Origin: a virus
DNA length: 45,317 nucleotides
Virus record (IMG/VR): IMGVR_UViG_3300010354_000154
Coordinates: 1 to 45,317 of that record
Direction: 5' to 3' (one strand)
Part shown: positions 1 through 7,070 of the stretch, one piece after another
Numbering within the stretch: the first letter of the stretch is position 1
Layout of the letters: each line of letters starts with the position of its first letter
Notes under the pieces: model-generated
Told to the model about the DNA's origin: nothing
Database searches by the model: none
Seen by the model: the letters and a program-made list of their open reading frames with translations, nothing else
Made by a program: the position numbers and the translations under genes

Positions 1-459
1 ACTGCTGAATGCAGGGTTACAATAAGAGCAAGCAAACTGACAAGTGCGATCAAAACTAATTTCAAGAGTTCTAAGATTGATATCTTGACTAGGAGGTGTT
101 CGGTACGCATAATCTAAATCCTCATCTGAGTATATTACTGTTTTATATACACGGTCGCTAACGTTGTCGCGACCAATATCTTCGATCTTCCAGCAGTATT
201 CACAACCTGCAGGCCTTTCGCCTGCTTGCATTTGACGACGTTCCTCTTTCTTTTTAGGTGTATTATGCAATGCACGAGGATTAGCTTGTACATCGTCGAC
301 CTCTACTCGATGCGGCAAAGGATGATGACAACTTGTAGTCATACCACTACCTAACCATATGGTCGCATTGTACCATTTGGCTCCGCAGAAACTTTCTGAC
401 TTGATGTCAATGACTCTGCGTTTATACTCTAAATCAGTTTCGTTATTAATTCTGGGCAT
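1..459 (-). CDS. Radical SAM protein with N-terminal Cys module (partial, C-terminus beyond window)
   Basis: The reading frame is open from an ATG at 459 to the window edge (153 codons), so only the N-terminal part is present. The radical SAM cluster motif CQFACSYC (C140, C144, C147) binds the [4Fe-4S] cluster that cleaves S-adenosylmethionine in this superfamily. Ahead of it lies a conserved module with C25 (CGAKW), C44 (SCHHP) and C86/C89 (CEYCW), followed by an SDR tripeptide. I infer that these four cysteines hold an auxiliary Fe-S cluster. The start is supported by GGGAGG about 13 nt upstream and overlaps the end of the preceding radical SAM gene by 14 nt. It is a close tandem paralogue of that gene. 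The substrate is unknown. Confidence 0.88.
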   Translation of the reverse strand, partial: MPRINNETDLEYKRRVIDIKSESFCGAKWYNATIWLGSGMTTSCHHPLPHRVEVDDVQANPRALHNTPKKKEERRQMQAGERPAGCEYCWKIEDIGRDNVSDRVYKTVIYSDEDLDYAYRTPPSQDINLRTLEISFDRTCQFACSYCNPAFSS

Positions 460-1828
460 GATACCTACATTCCTCCCAGAATTCTCGCATTTCTGGGAAT
501 GTTTTTAAAAAATCTGTATCTCTACGTTTGTCGTGCTCGTTAAAGAATCTGTAAAAATCTGCACGTTGTAGTTTAACATATTCTGGTGATAATTTGCTAC
601 CTTCTTGCATCCAATCTACAACTCGTTGCAATCTTTGCACTTCGTAGTCTTTGAACCCTTGAAACGGTCGTTCGTCCGTTTCTAAATTGGCTTGCATCCA
701 ATTTATAACATCCTGTAATCGTTTGACATAAATCGAAGGTAATATCTGTAAGCTTTGCCACGTGGGTTGTCTTAATATAGGTGTATCAAACCAAACTCGT
801 TGATAGGTTTTGCTATGATTGCGCCGAAGGTCAAGAATTATTTCCAATTGTCGTTTCAATCCCAGTACGCTTAGATTGTTCATTGTCACAATAAAAGTTA
901 AACTGTTACGATATGGTATGTTGGCCAAAAATGTTTTTACTCTTGTAATTACATGATCAAAATTCATACCATGTCTTATATATTCGGCATGTTCCTTGAT
1001 ACCAGTATCCAAACTTACGTATTGCATGAAATGTTCGATATTTGTATTACATAGTTGTTGCACATAATTGAAATATTGTTGCCATAGTTTTTCTTCAACG
1101 CTGAAATTGCTAGTAACGTCTATGTGTAAATCTGATTTAGGAAATGCTAACACATAATCAAAAACACGGTAGGTGTTACGATCCATTAATGGTTCGCCGC
1201 CGGTCATTCTAAAATGTTTTAGTTTTGGATATAAGCTCGGCCACCACTCCCAGAATGCATCTACGTAAGGGTTATCTTCGCGAACAGGTATAGGCTTACG
1301 ACGCCCGTTAAAATGACTCGGGTCATTATGAGGTTCACTAGTAGGGTAGGCTCCCCATCTACGGATTTCGTCTTCCCACGACGAACTAAACTGTGGACTA
1401 CAGTAACTACAGCGAAGGTTACAAGCATGATTAAAATTAACTTCCACATAGGAAGGAATAGCATCTTCGTCTCCTGTTGAATTTACAATTGTATCAAAAT
1501 GTTCTCGTGCCCAGGGCTCACCTGATCTGTAATGTCTATCACTTAAATTTCCTAAATCTTCTTGTGTCCAACAGTAACTACATTCTTGCGGTCTTTCACT
1601 ACGCAACATTATTTTACGTTGTTCTTTTTTGTAAGGTGTATTGTGTAGCGCACCAGGATTGTCTTTTAACAGTGAAGAATCTATTTCATGTAACGGAGGA
1701 TGATAACAACTGTTAGTTAATCCTGTAGGAAGGTGTAGGCTCACTTGCTGCCATTTGGCCAGGCAAAGACTCGAACCCAAACGTTCTTGCATTTCTTCGG
1801 CAGCTGATAAAAAAGAACTTTTTGACAT
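446..1828 (-). CDS. Radical SAM protein with N-terminal Cys module (twitch-like)
   Basis: A 460-aa radical SAM enzyme. CNLRCSYC (C136, C140, C143) is the SAM-cluster motif, and TGGEP near residue 210 is the usual SAM-binding GGE strand. The N-terminus carries CLAKW (C22), SCYHP (C41) and CSYCW (C83, C86), then LSDR, matching the neighbouring partial gene and the gene at 35995 on the other strand. In the family such cysteines usually ligate a second Fe-S cluster (twitch/SPASM-like), but here the module precedes the barrel instead of following it. The gene starts 4 nt after the stop of the upstream radical SAM gene, with no clear ribosome site. It overlaps the next gene by 14 nt, so the three are one operon. 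The substrate is not identifiable. Confidence 0.9.
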   Translation of the reverse strand: MSKSSFLSAAEEMQERLGSSLCLAKWQQVSLHLPTGLTNSCYHPPLHEIDSSLLKDNPGALHNTPYKKEQRKIMLRSERPQECSYCWTQEDLGNLSDRHYRSGEPWAREHFDTIVNSTGDEDAIPSYVEVNFNHACNLRCSYCSPQFSSSWEDEIRRWGAYPTSEPHNDPSHFNGRRKPIPVREDNPYVDAFWEWWPSLYPKLKHFRMTGGEPLMDRNTYRVFDYVLAFPKSDLHIDVTSNFSVEEKLWQQYFNYVQQLCNTNIEHFMQYVSLDTGIKEHAEYIRHGMNFDHVITRVKTFLANIPYRNSLTFIVTMNNLSVLGLKRQLEIILDLRRNHSKTYQRVWFDTPILRQPTWQSLQILPSIYVKRLQDVINWMQANLETDERPFQGFKDYEVQRLQRVVDWMQEGSKLSPEYVKLQRADFYRFFNEHDKRRDTDFLKTFPEMREFWEECRYHAQN

Positions 1829-1832
1829 TTGT

Positions 1833-2897
1833 TTATTGATGTTGAAACACTTTTTCTATAGCAGCTTCTTTAAATGGTAACAAATCAAATAAAGATTCTG
1901 ATCTAATTTTATCCGAAAGCAATATGTTGTTAATTAGTGTCACAAACGATCCTTGATCATCATTGGTTCTAGCTGTTGAGATAGCCAAGTCTAATTTTTT
2001 TGTATATTCAGGATTGGTTTGTTTACACTTATTCAACACATCAACGCATTTTTCTACTAGAGCGTCCGGTAAAACATTAAGTGTAAAGTAATGAGGGTCG
2101 GTCAATTGAAAAATATTTACATTAATTTTTTTTTCTTTTGCATAGGATAAAACATCAGGCAAGAACCACACCGAGATGACACTCAAGGTATATGCTAAAG
2201 ACAAATCCACTTTTTTTTCATTTAACAGATAGTTTATATTTTTATCGACAGTTTCCCAATTGGCTCCAGATCTAATATAATTAAAGGCCAGCCCAACTGC
2301 ATCTACGCTAACATAAACCTTGACTTTTCTAAATTTTTTCCATATTTCAAATATATCTAAATCTTTATATTTTGTTATAGTAAGATTTGTTGTATACATC
2401 AAGCTAATTTTATTGCATAAATTCAGTTCAATCAGCTTAATTAACAATTTCCAATGATCTGCATTAAGTAAGGGCTCGCCCCCGGCAAAATAAATTTCTC
2501 TAACACCATCATTAATAATTTGATCTAAATAATCGCTAACATCAGTTTTGATAATTGGCTGCTCTAGATTTAATTCTGCGGCCCAAGTACTGCTTGAATG
2601 AGGACCACAAGTTCTGCATTTCAAATTACATATATTTGAATTTCTAAAATCTAAATATTGTAAATTTGGTCCGCCAAATTTATCAAAAAAACTTTTATAA
2701 CTGTTTTTGGGATATTTTACACATTGTGAACAAGGCGACGGCGTTCCCTCGACTTTGAGATCGGCAAATCTTTGTGTATCGTTCCAGCTCTCAATTGGTT
2801 TACTATAATTTTCTTTTATAACACAACAAGGCGCAATCTTACCGTTAGGTAAAATGGTAATTGCATTTGTAATAGCCTTACAATTAAAAGTTACCAT
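1833..2897 (-). CDS. Radical SAM protein, second architecture (CC...CxxC N-terminus)
   Basis: A 354-aa radical SAM enzyme. CNLKCRTC (C90, C94, C97) is the cluster motif and AGGEPLL is the GGE strand. The N-terminal 60 residues contain C6, the pair C24-C25 after a LPNGKIAP strand, and C56/C59 (CSQC). This looks like a small auxiliary-cluster (SPASM/twitch-like) domain placed before the barrel. The same arrangement is present in the 505-aa protein at 34453. The start ATG at 2897 has AAGGA about 8 nt upstream and lies 7 nt inside the end of the glycosyltransferase-like gene, so translation is probably coupled. The substrate is unknown; peptide or sugar modification are both possible. Confidence 0.88.
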   Translation of the reverse strand: MVTFNCKAITNAITILPNGKIAPCCVIKENYSKPIESWNDTQRFADLKVEGTPSPCSQCVKYPKNSYKSFFDKFGGPNLQYLDFRNSNICNLKCRTCGPHSSSTWAAELNLEQPIIKTDVSDYLDQIINDGVREIYFAGGEPLLNADHWKLLIKLIELNLCNKISLMYTTNLTITKYKDLDIFEIWKKFRKVKVYVSVDAVGLAFNYIRSGANWETVDKNINYLLNEKKVDLSLAYTLSVISVWFLPDVLSYAKEKKINVNIFQLTDPHYFTLNVLPDALVEKCVDVLNKCKQTNPEYTKKLDLAISTARTNDDQGSFVTLINNILLSDKIRSESLFDLLPFKEAAIEKVFQHQ

Positions 2898-3820
2898 CCT
2901 TCGATCCTTCTAATGACATCTATTTCAGTCATCATGATTTCGCTGTTGCGTTGTCCTGTACTATAATGATGTTTGAAAAATCTACTTTGTTCGGGAGTGT
3001 ATGTAACAATAGGAAGTCCCAATCTATTTGTTAATGCACTTTCGATTTGTTGACATCCTTCTTGGGGATCTTCTTTACTGAAACTCGACCACAACTTTTC
3101 TAACATGTCAAAGTCTTGCACCTGATGATAGTCCCATCCTTCTAACATAATCATGTAAGTGCCTAGTCTTGCACCGTACATGGCCCAATAGCCGTTTTCT
3201 ACATCAGCGCCAACACTTTGCCAGATACACAAGTGATCATAGTTTCTTTTGTTAACCCCTTCTTCGAATTCCTGCAAGGTTGGTTTGTGTCCTCTATTGA
3301 GACACATTTTGACACCTTCTCTAAATCCCGCACGCCAGGCCTGTTTGGCACTTCCATTGGGATAGGTTGTGCTGTAACAGTTATTCATTGCAATATATCT
3401 TGGATCAAAACAAAACTCAACAGCAGTTTCCTCATCACCGCGACTGGCTTCGTGGGTACGCATGTTCATTACGAATTCCTTGGTCCAGCAACTGACTCCA
3501 CCGTTGCCATAACGAAGACCATTTATAACATTACGTGCCTTCCATCTAAAAACGTGATCGTGATTCTTTTCGTCCAGCCGTAGTTGTAAGTTAAAAAACT
3601 CAGGGTCAGGTATATTATCTCCATCAACTAGAACGAATCGTTCTGTATCACTTGCGGCAGCAGCCGCTTTGTGTGCGGCATCAGAACCCTTAACACCGTC
3701 AACTCTTTTGGCCCACGGAACCATGTTTTGAATCTGAATCCAAAACTCTTCTTTTTTAGGTTCGTCATAAGTTAGAAAAATACAATCTAAGTCTGCAACA
3801 TCAACTATTTTTTCTGTCAT
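2891..3820 (-). CDS. Glycosyltransferase-like protein (GT-A fold, probable)
   Basis: A 309-aa protein. The N-terminal segment looks like a nucleotide-sugar binding fold: a strand CIFLTYDEP near residues 13-21, then FVLVDGDN at 62-69, which sits where GT-A glycosyltransferases carry the metal-binding DxD motif. Similar proteins occur in marine T4-like phages and are generally annotated as glycosyltransferases, though I know of no assigned function. It overlaps the gene upstream by 20 nt and the radical SAM gene downstream by 7 nt, placing sugar transfer and radical chemistry in one transcript. Donor and acceptor sugars cannot be read from the sequence. There is no membrane segment or signal peptide, so it is cytoplasmic. 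Confidence 0.65.
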   Translation of the reverse strand: MTEKIVDVADLDCIFLTYDEPKKEEFWIQIQNMVPWAKRVDGVKGSDAAHKAAAAASDTERFVLVDGDNIPDPEFFNLQLRLDEKNHDHVFRWKARNVINGLRYGNGGVSCWTKEFVMNMRTHEASRGDEETAVEFCFDPRYIAMNNCYSTTYPNGSAKQAWRAGFREGVKMCLNRGHKPTLQEFEEGVNKRNYDHLCIWQSVGADVENGYWAMYGARLGTYMIMLEGWDYHQVQDFDMLEKLWSSFSKEDPQEGCQQIESALTNRLGLPIVTYTPEQSRFFKHHYSTGQRNSEIMMTEIDVIRRIEGW

Positions 3821-4184
3821 AAAATTCTATCTCTAAATATTCTTCGTTTGATCCAAGCGCCAGGGCTGCATGACCTTTTACTACCGGTTGACCAGATTGG
3901 CTCTTATATAGTTGTCTTACTTTAGTCGATGAAGGATCTATAATTTTCAACTCACCTTTGACCACTCTCAATAAATTAGAATTGGTCCTATGAAAGACAT
4001 CCGGGTCAGCAAGTACAACATAGTTATCTCCAGCTGGATGATTGGTTTCCCATAGTCCAATTGGAGTCCCGTCTGTGTTGTAATATAATCTATATTCTTT
4101 AACTAACCGAGGACGCTGCCGTTCCATTTCCTCAGCTAGTTCTAATCCTTTAACAAATTCCTGCCATGGATCTAAAGTGGTCAT
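3801..4184 (-). CDS. Conserved small phage protein of unknown function
   Basis: I do not recognise a functional family. The 127-aa product starts with a charged helix rich in E, R and K (residues about 8-30) and continues as a beta-rich segment, for instance YRLYYNTDGTPIGLWE and GDNYVVLADPD. It has no cysteine, signal peptide or membrane span. The start ATG at 4184 has GGAG 5 nt upstream and lies inside the last 35 nt of the preceding glycosyltransferase-like gene. The last 20 nt overlap the next one. Its fixed position between two glycosyltransferase-like genes suggests a partner or substrate in that module, but this is inference only. Confidence 0.75.
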   Translation of the reverse strand: MTTLDPWQEFVKGLELAEEMERQRPRLVKEYRLYYNTDGTPIGLWETNHPAGDNYVVLADPDVFHRTNSNLLRVVKGELKIIDPSSTKVRQLYKSQSGQPVVKGHAALALGSNEEYLEIEFYDRKNS

Positions 4185-4989
4185 ACATCTCCTTGGTTGG
4201 AAAATCTTTTTCGTGATAATGAATCGGGTGATATTGATTAATGTTATTGATCCTTATCATTCCATCATCAAATTCTGTAACATACATGTCTTGAAAGCTT
4301 GCGGTTTCCGGATACTCGTTAATAGACGGTTTCATATGTACAAAATTAATAAAATCTACACTAGGCAATGTACACAACTCTCTGCCCACTATGTCCGCTG
4401 CTAGAGCATAAACAACATCAGTGCTAGGCTCGGGATCTCTACAATTGAGTAATGCGTTCTGCACTGCCGACCAATTGTTAAAAATCTCTGCTGCGCAACG
4501 GAAAAAATCTGCTGCTGTTTTACTATATCTAAAATACATCAGCCCGTTATACACATCCGGCAAATTGTTATCATCAAACAATTTCCTATAGCGTCTCGAA
4601 GCTGACAATTGTTGAAGATAATTTCTACAACCAGTACTTAAAACTACATCACGCAATCTAAAAGCAGTCCACCAATGATCTATACTGGTTGTGAATAATA
4701 AATCACTTTCTAGTTTAATTGTTTCTTTAAAGGGTGTTAACCAAAATGCTTGTGCTTCTAGTCCATATGGTCCAGTTGTACTAGCTGGTGTTTCGATAAT
4801 ATAATCAAATGCTTGTCTATGATAATCTTCAATCAGTTGATATGTAGCCGGATCAACTATTACTGCGAACGATTTGATTTTTTGTGTTGCTTTGATATTT
4901 AGTGCTTGTAGATAAGCAAGATGTAGATAGTCTACATCCTGGGTGTTAGCAGCAAAGGTTAAAAATCCCTGTTGTTCTTGATGATTCAT
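4150..4989 (-). CDS. Glycosyltransferase family 8-like protein
   Basis: A 279-aa protein with several features of GT8-type retaining glycosyltransferases: an N-terminal strand GFLTFAANT, an acidic metal-site candidate ESD at residues 94-96, YNGLMYFR near residue 150 (the usual N-G-L-M-hydrophobic strand), a later acidic STDVVYALA segment, and FVHMKP, which resembles the H-x-K-P motif that contacts the donor diphosphate. The metal motif is ExD instead of the usual DxD. It starts with an ATGA overlap with the related gene upstream and ends 35 nt inside the next one, so these are co-translated. The donor and acceptor are unknown. Confidence 0.68.
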   Translation of the reverse strand: MNHQEQQGFLTFAANTQDVDYLHLAYLQALNIKATQKIKSFAVIVDPATYQLIEDYHRQAFDYIIETPASTTGPYGLEAQAFWLTPFKETIKLESDLLFTTSIDHWWTAFRLRDVVLSTGCRNYLQQLSASRRYRKLFDDNNLPDVYNGLMYFRYSKTAADFFRCAAEIFNNWSAVQNALLNCRDPEPSTDVVYALAADIVGRELCTLPSVDFINFVHMKPSINEYPETASFQDMYVTEFDDGMIRINNINQYHPIHYHEKDFPTKEMYDHFRSMAGIC

Positions 4990-5762
4990 AAACTTTCAAC
5001 TAAATTTTTAAAATTATCACTTTGTAAATAGGCTTTACTCATTATGTGTACGTTTGTTTTTGGTATCACATAACCTAGATTTTTATCTTTTATGATCAAT
5101 TTATTGTCTTGCGCTGTGATAGATTCAATTGCTTGATCTACTGTCAGCATACTACCAGGAATGGAATTCGTCTGGACAGTGTATCCATTTAGAATATAAT
5201 CGGCTATGGCAAATGCATAGTCGTTTCTGTAATTACGTTCCCTTATGTTAAACAAACTGTGATAGTATCCGTAGTTGTTTTGAATTCTTGCTACTAATTC
5301 AAAAAACATCTTGGCTCGAGCAGTTTTTCTAAAGGCAAATACAGTTGCCCATACAAAAGGCAAACTGTGTGGTCCCATTGTGTTCGGCCACGCTTGTGTA
5401 AGTGCATGACTATTTCTTTGTAATAGATAGTCCCATTCAGTTTCAAATATCAATTTTAAATCAGAGTCTAGTACTAGATAGTCCACATCAACTACTAGTG
5501 TTTCATCATACGGACTAGACTCATATACCGAATATCTGTTGAAGTTGTTCCATCGAACAAATTGCCCCGAGTCAATATCATATCGTTGATTAAATTCAGA
5601 AGTGCCAACGTTGGTAAGAATTGTGTAAGGAAGGTCCAGAATTTTACCGGCCACTTGTAATGTTTTCGTGGCAATACCTACATAGTCTGTAGTCTCTGTA
5701 TTAACAGCAAATGCTACAATGCCTCTAGATTTTTCTGATTTTTTTGAGTTGTTCGTATTCAT
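4986..5762 (-). CDS. Glycosyltransferase-like protein, paralogue of its neighbour
   Basis: A 258-aa protein with the same layout as the neighbour at 4150: a short polar N-terminal tail, a strand IVAFAVNTETTDY, the DxD-type motif DVD at residues 92-94 (ETLVVDVDYLV), an FAFRK strand in the position of YFRYS in the neighbour, an acidic NDYAFAIAD segment, and a C-terminal HIMSK where GT8 proteins carry HxxK. I infer an ancient duplication followed by divergence. Its start lies 38 nt inside the end of the upstream small gene, and it shares an ATGA junction with the downstream one. The sugar specificity cannot be inferred. Confidence 0.65.
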   Translation of the reverse strand: MNTNNSKKSEKSRGIVAFAVNTETTDYVGIATKTLQVAGKILDLPYTILTNVGTSEFNQRYDIDSGQFVRWNNFNRYSVYESSPYDETLVVDVDYLVLDSDLKLIFETEWDYLLQRNSHALTQAWPNTMGPHSLPFVWATVFAFRKTARAKMFFELVARIQNNYGYYHSLFNIRERNYRNDYAFAIADYILNGYTVQTNSIPGSMLTVDQAIESITAQDNKLIIKDKNLGYVIPKTNVHIMSKAYLQSDNFKNLVESL

Positions 5763-6039
5763 TGTGCCAACGATTCATGACCTGTTGATAGTGTTGTTGC
5801 GCAGAGACAACAAAAACTTGCCGATCAATTTTGATTGGATTTTGATAAGTGTCTTCCAAATACAATTCTTCCACAGGCCAAGTTTGTACAAAAGCCAATA
5901 ACTCAGGAGTAATCTTAAACATTCCTCCATTATGAGTCATGTGTAAGTCGGTTTGAATTTTTTCTTTAAGAATTTTTTTGTTTATCTGGAAATTGGTAGC
6001 TAAACGAATTTCTTCAACTAAAGAGTTAATATTATCCAT
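5725..6039 (-). CDS. Small unknown protein at head of accessory operon
   Basis: A 104-aa protein I cannot assign. It begins with a helical, charged segment (about residues 1-35), then a NGGMFKITPELLAF stretch and a C-terminal QHYQQVMNRW helix with basic residues. There are no cysteines, signal or membrane segments. The ATG at 6039 has no good Shine-Dalgarno sequence; the leader is AT-rich and directly follows the 11-bp inverted repeat at 6055-6085. It is the first gene of the accessory module of glycosyltransferase-like and radical SAM genes. The long overlap (38 nt) with the next gene suggests coupled translation. Confidence 0.7.
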   Translation of the reverse strand: MDNINSLVEEIRLATNFQINKKILKEKIQTDLHMTHNGGMFKITPELLAFVQTWPVEELYLEDTYQNPIKIDRQVFVVSAQQHYQQVMNRWHNEYEQLKKIRKI

Positions 6040-6054
6040 AATTTAAATGTAGAA

Positions 6055-6085
6055 ACTGGTTAGTGCATATTATACACTAACCAGT
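6055..6085 (-). terminator. Perfect 11-bp inverted repeat between tail operon and accessory module
   Basis: ACTGGTTAGTG (6055-6065) and CACTAACCAGT (6075-6085) are perfectly complementary around a 9-nt loop. The repeat follows the stop of the fibre-like gene at 6106 and precedes the 104-aa gene. On the minus strand the stem is followed by a TTTC run of moderate T content, so it could act as a terminator or processing site. The loop also reads TATAAT on the minus strand (6069-6074), so a sigma-70-type promoter for the accessory module is an alternative. The -35 match is poor. Confidence 0.6.
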
Positions 6086-6105
6086 ACACAAAATACAAGA
6101 TAAAT

Positions 6106-7059
6106 TTAGGAACCTTGGCGTGTGACTGTAACCGCGCCCCATGTATTAGCTATATTGGTTACTTCAGGATAAGAAACATCAACTGTCACAGTAGGAGTAA
6201 CACTTAATGAGTCGTTTATTGATATAGAACCAGAGCCTTGTGTTGAATTCACAGTGGCCCAAAAGCTGATAATATCTCCGTTGTCATTGAACTGGCCTCT
6301 AGTACCGTTTGTACGTACAGCAATAGTTCCGGTATCGGTTGTATAGGATGAAGTTGTACTGGTAACCGAAACAACCGTGACATTGGCAATTGTGAGATTA
6401 TAGTAACCAACTGCGGTTGCATTAGTACCCAATGTTCCGCCGGTACCGGTTCTTCCCCCGTTGGCGTTGGCACTAAAAATAGCAATACCGCCCATGTTAT
6501 CAATGACAGCTTTTGCTGCCACTGATCTAGCAACTGCATCTGCGGTTGCTGTAATATTAAATTTTAGTCTACCGCCGGCATTAAAGAAAAATCTAGCAGC
6601 ATCCGGACTAGCAAATGCCACGTTGGCGCCAAACGATCTAGTTAACGTAGCAGAAGTGGAACCAGATGTCCATGCTGAATACGCTGTCAACGAATTGTGA
6701 TTGGCTACAACAGCTGAATTTGATGCAAATAACAGTCTGTCAGAATTTAAACCATTTATTTTAGTTTGTAATCCGCCAGAAAATCCAATAATTTGACCTG
6801 CGGTGTTGGCAGTTAATCCACTATCAGTACCGGTTACATGTGTATTTGCACTATTGATTGTATTGATTAAACTTGCCCATTGTGTAGCAGTCACAGTTGA
6901 AGAAACCGAAACGTTGCTTATAGGTGTCTGTCCATATCCTCTGCTGTTTGCTCCCCAGGCCCAAATAGCATGTAAAGTGCTAGGGTTTACGCTGGTGTTT
7001 GCACCTAATAGATTATTATAATCAGTAGCTTCAATTAAATCGCCCTGTGCGTATGACAT
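6106..7059 (-). CDS. Virion structural / tail fibre-like protein
   Basis: A 317-aa, Ala/Asn/Ser/Thr/Gly-rich, cysteine-free beta-type protein, the composition expected of phage fibres. The N-terminus MSYAQGDLIEATDYNNLL followed by an IWAWGANSRGYGQ segment resembles structural proteins of marine T4-like phages. The last 150 residues are beta-rich with many T/S/V repeats. AAGGAAATC just before the ATG is a good ribosome site, and only 11 nt separate it from the upstream fibre gene. It is the last gene of the tail operon, before the inverted repeat. Position and composition support a virion role; which receptor or partner it contacts is unknown. Confidence 0.7.
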   Translation of the reverse strand: MSYAQGDLIEATDYNNLLGANTSVNPSTLHAIWAWGANSRGYGQTPISNVSVSSTVTATQWASLINTINSANTHVTGTDSGLTANTAGQIIGFSGGLQTKINGLNSDRLLFASNSAVVANHNSLTAYSAWTSGSTSATLTRSFGANVAFASPDAARFFFNAGGRLKFNITATADAVARSVAAKAVIDNMGGIAIFSANANGGRTGTGGTLGTNATAVGYYNLTIANVTVVSVTSTTSSYTTDTGTIAVRTNGTRGQFNDNGDIISFWATVNSTQGSGSISINDSLSVTPTVTVDVSYPEVTNIANTWGAVTVTRQGS

Positions 7060-7070
7060 TGTTGATTTCC

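Noticed and set aside
1833-6039. RiPP precursor peptide for the radical SAM enzymes
   Set aside because: No small separate gene with a leader-core type sequence was found in either cluster. The 104-, 127- and 171-aa proteins do not look like precursors, though this cannot be ruled out.
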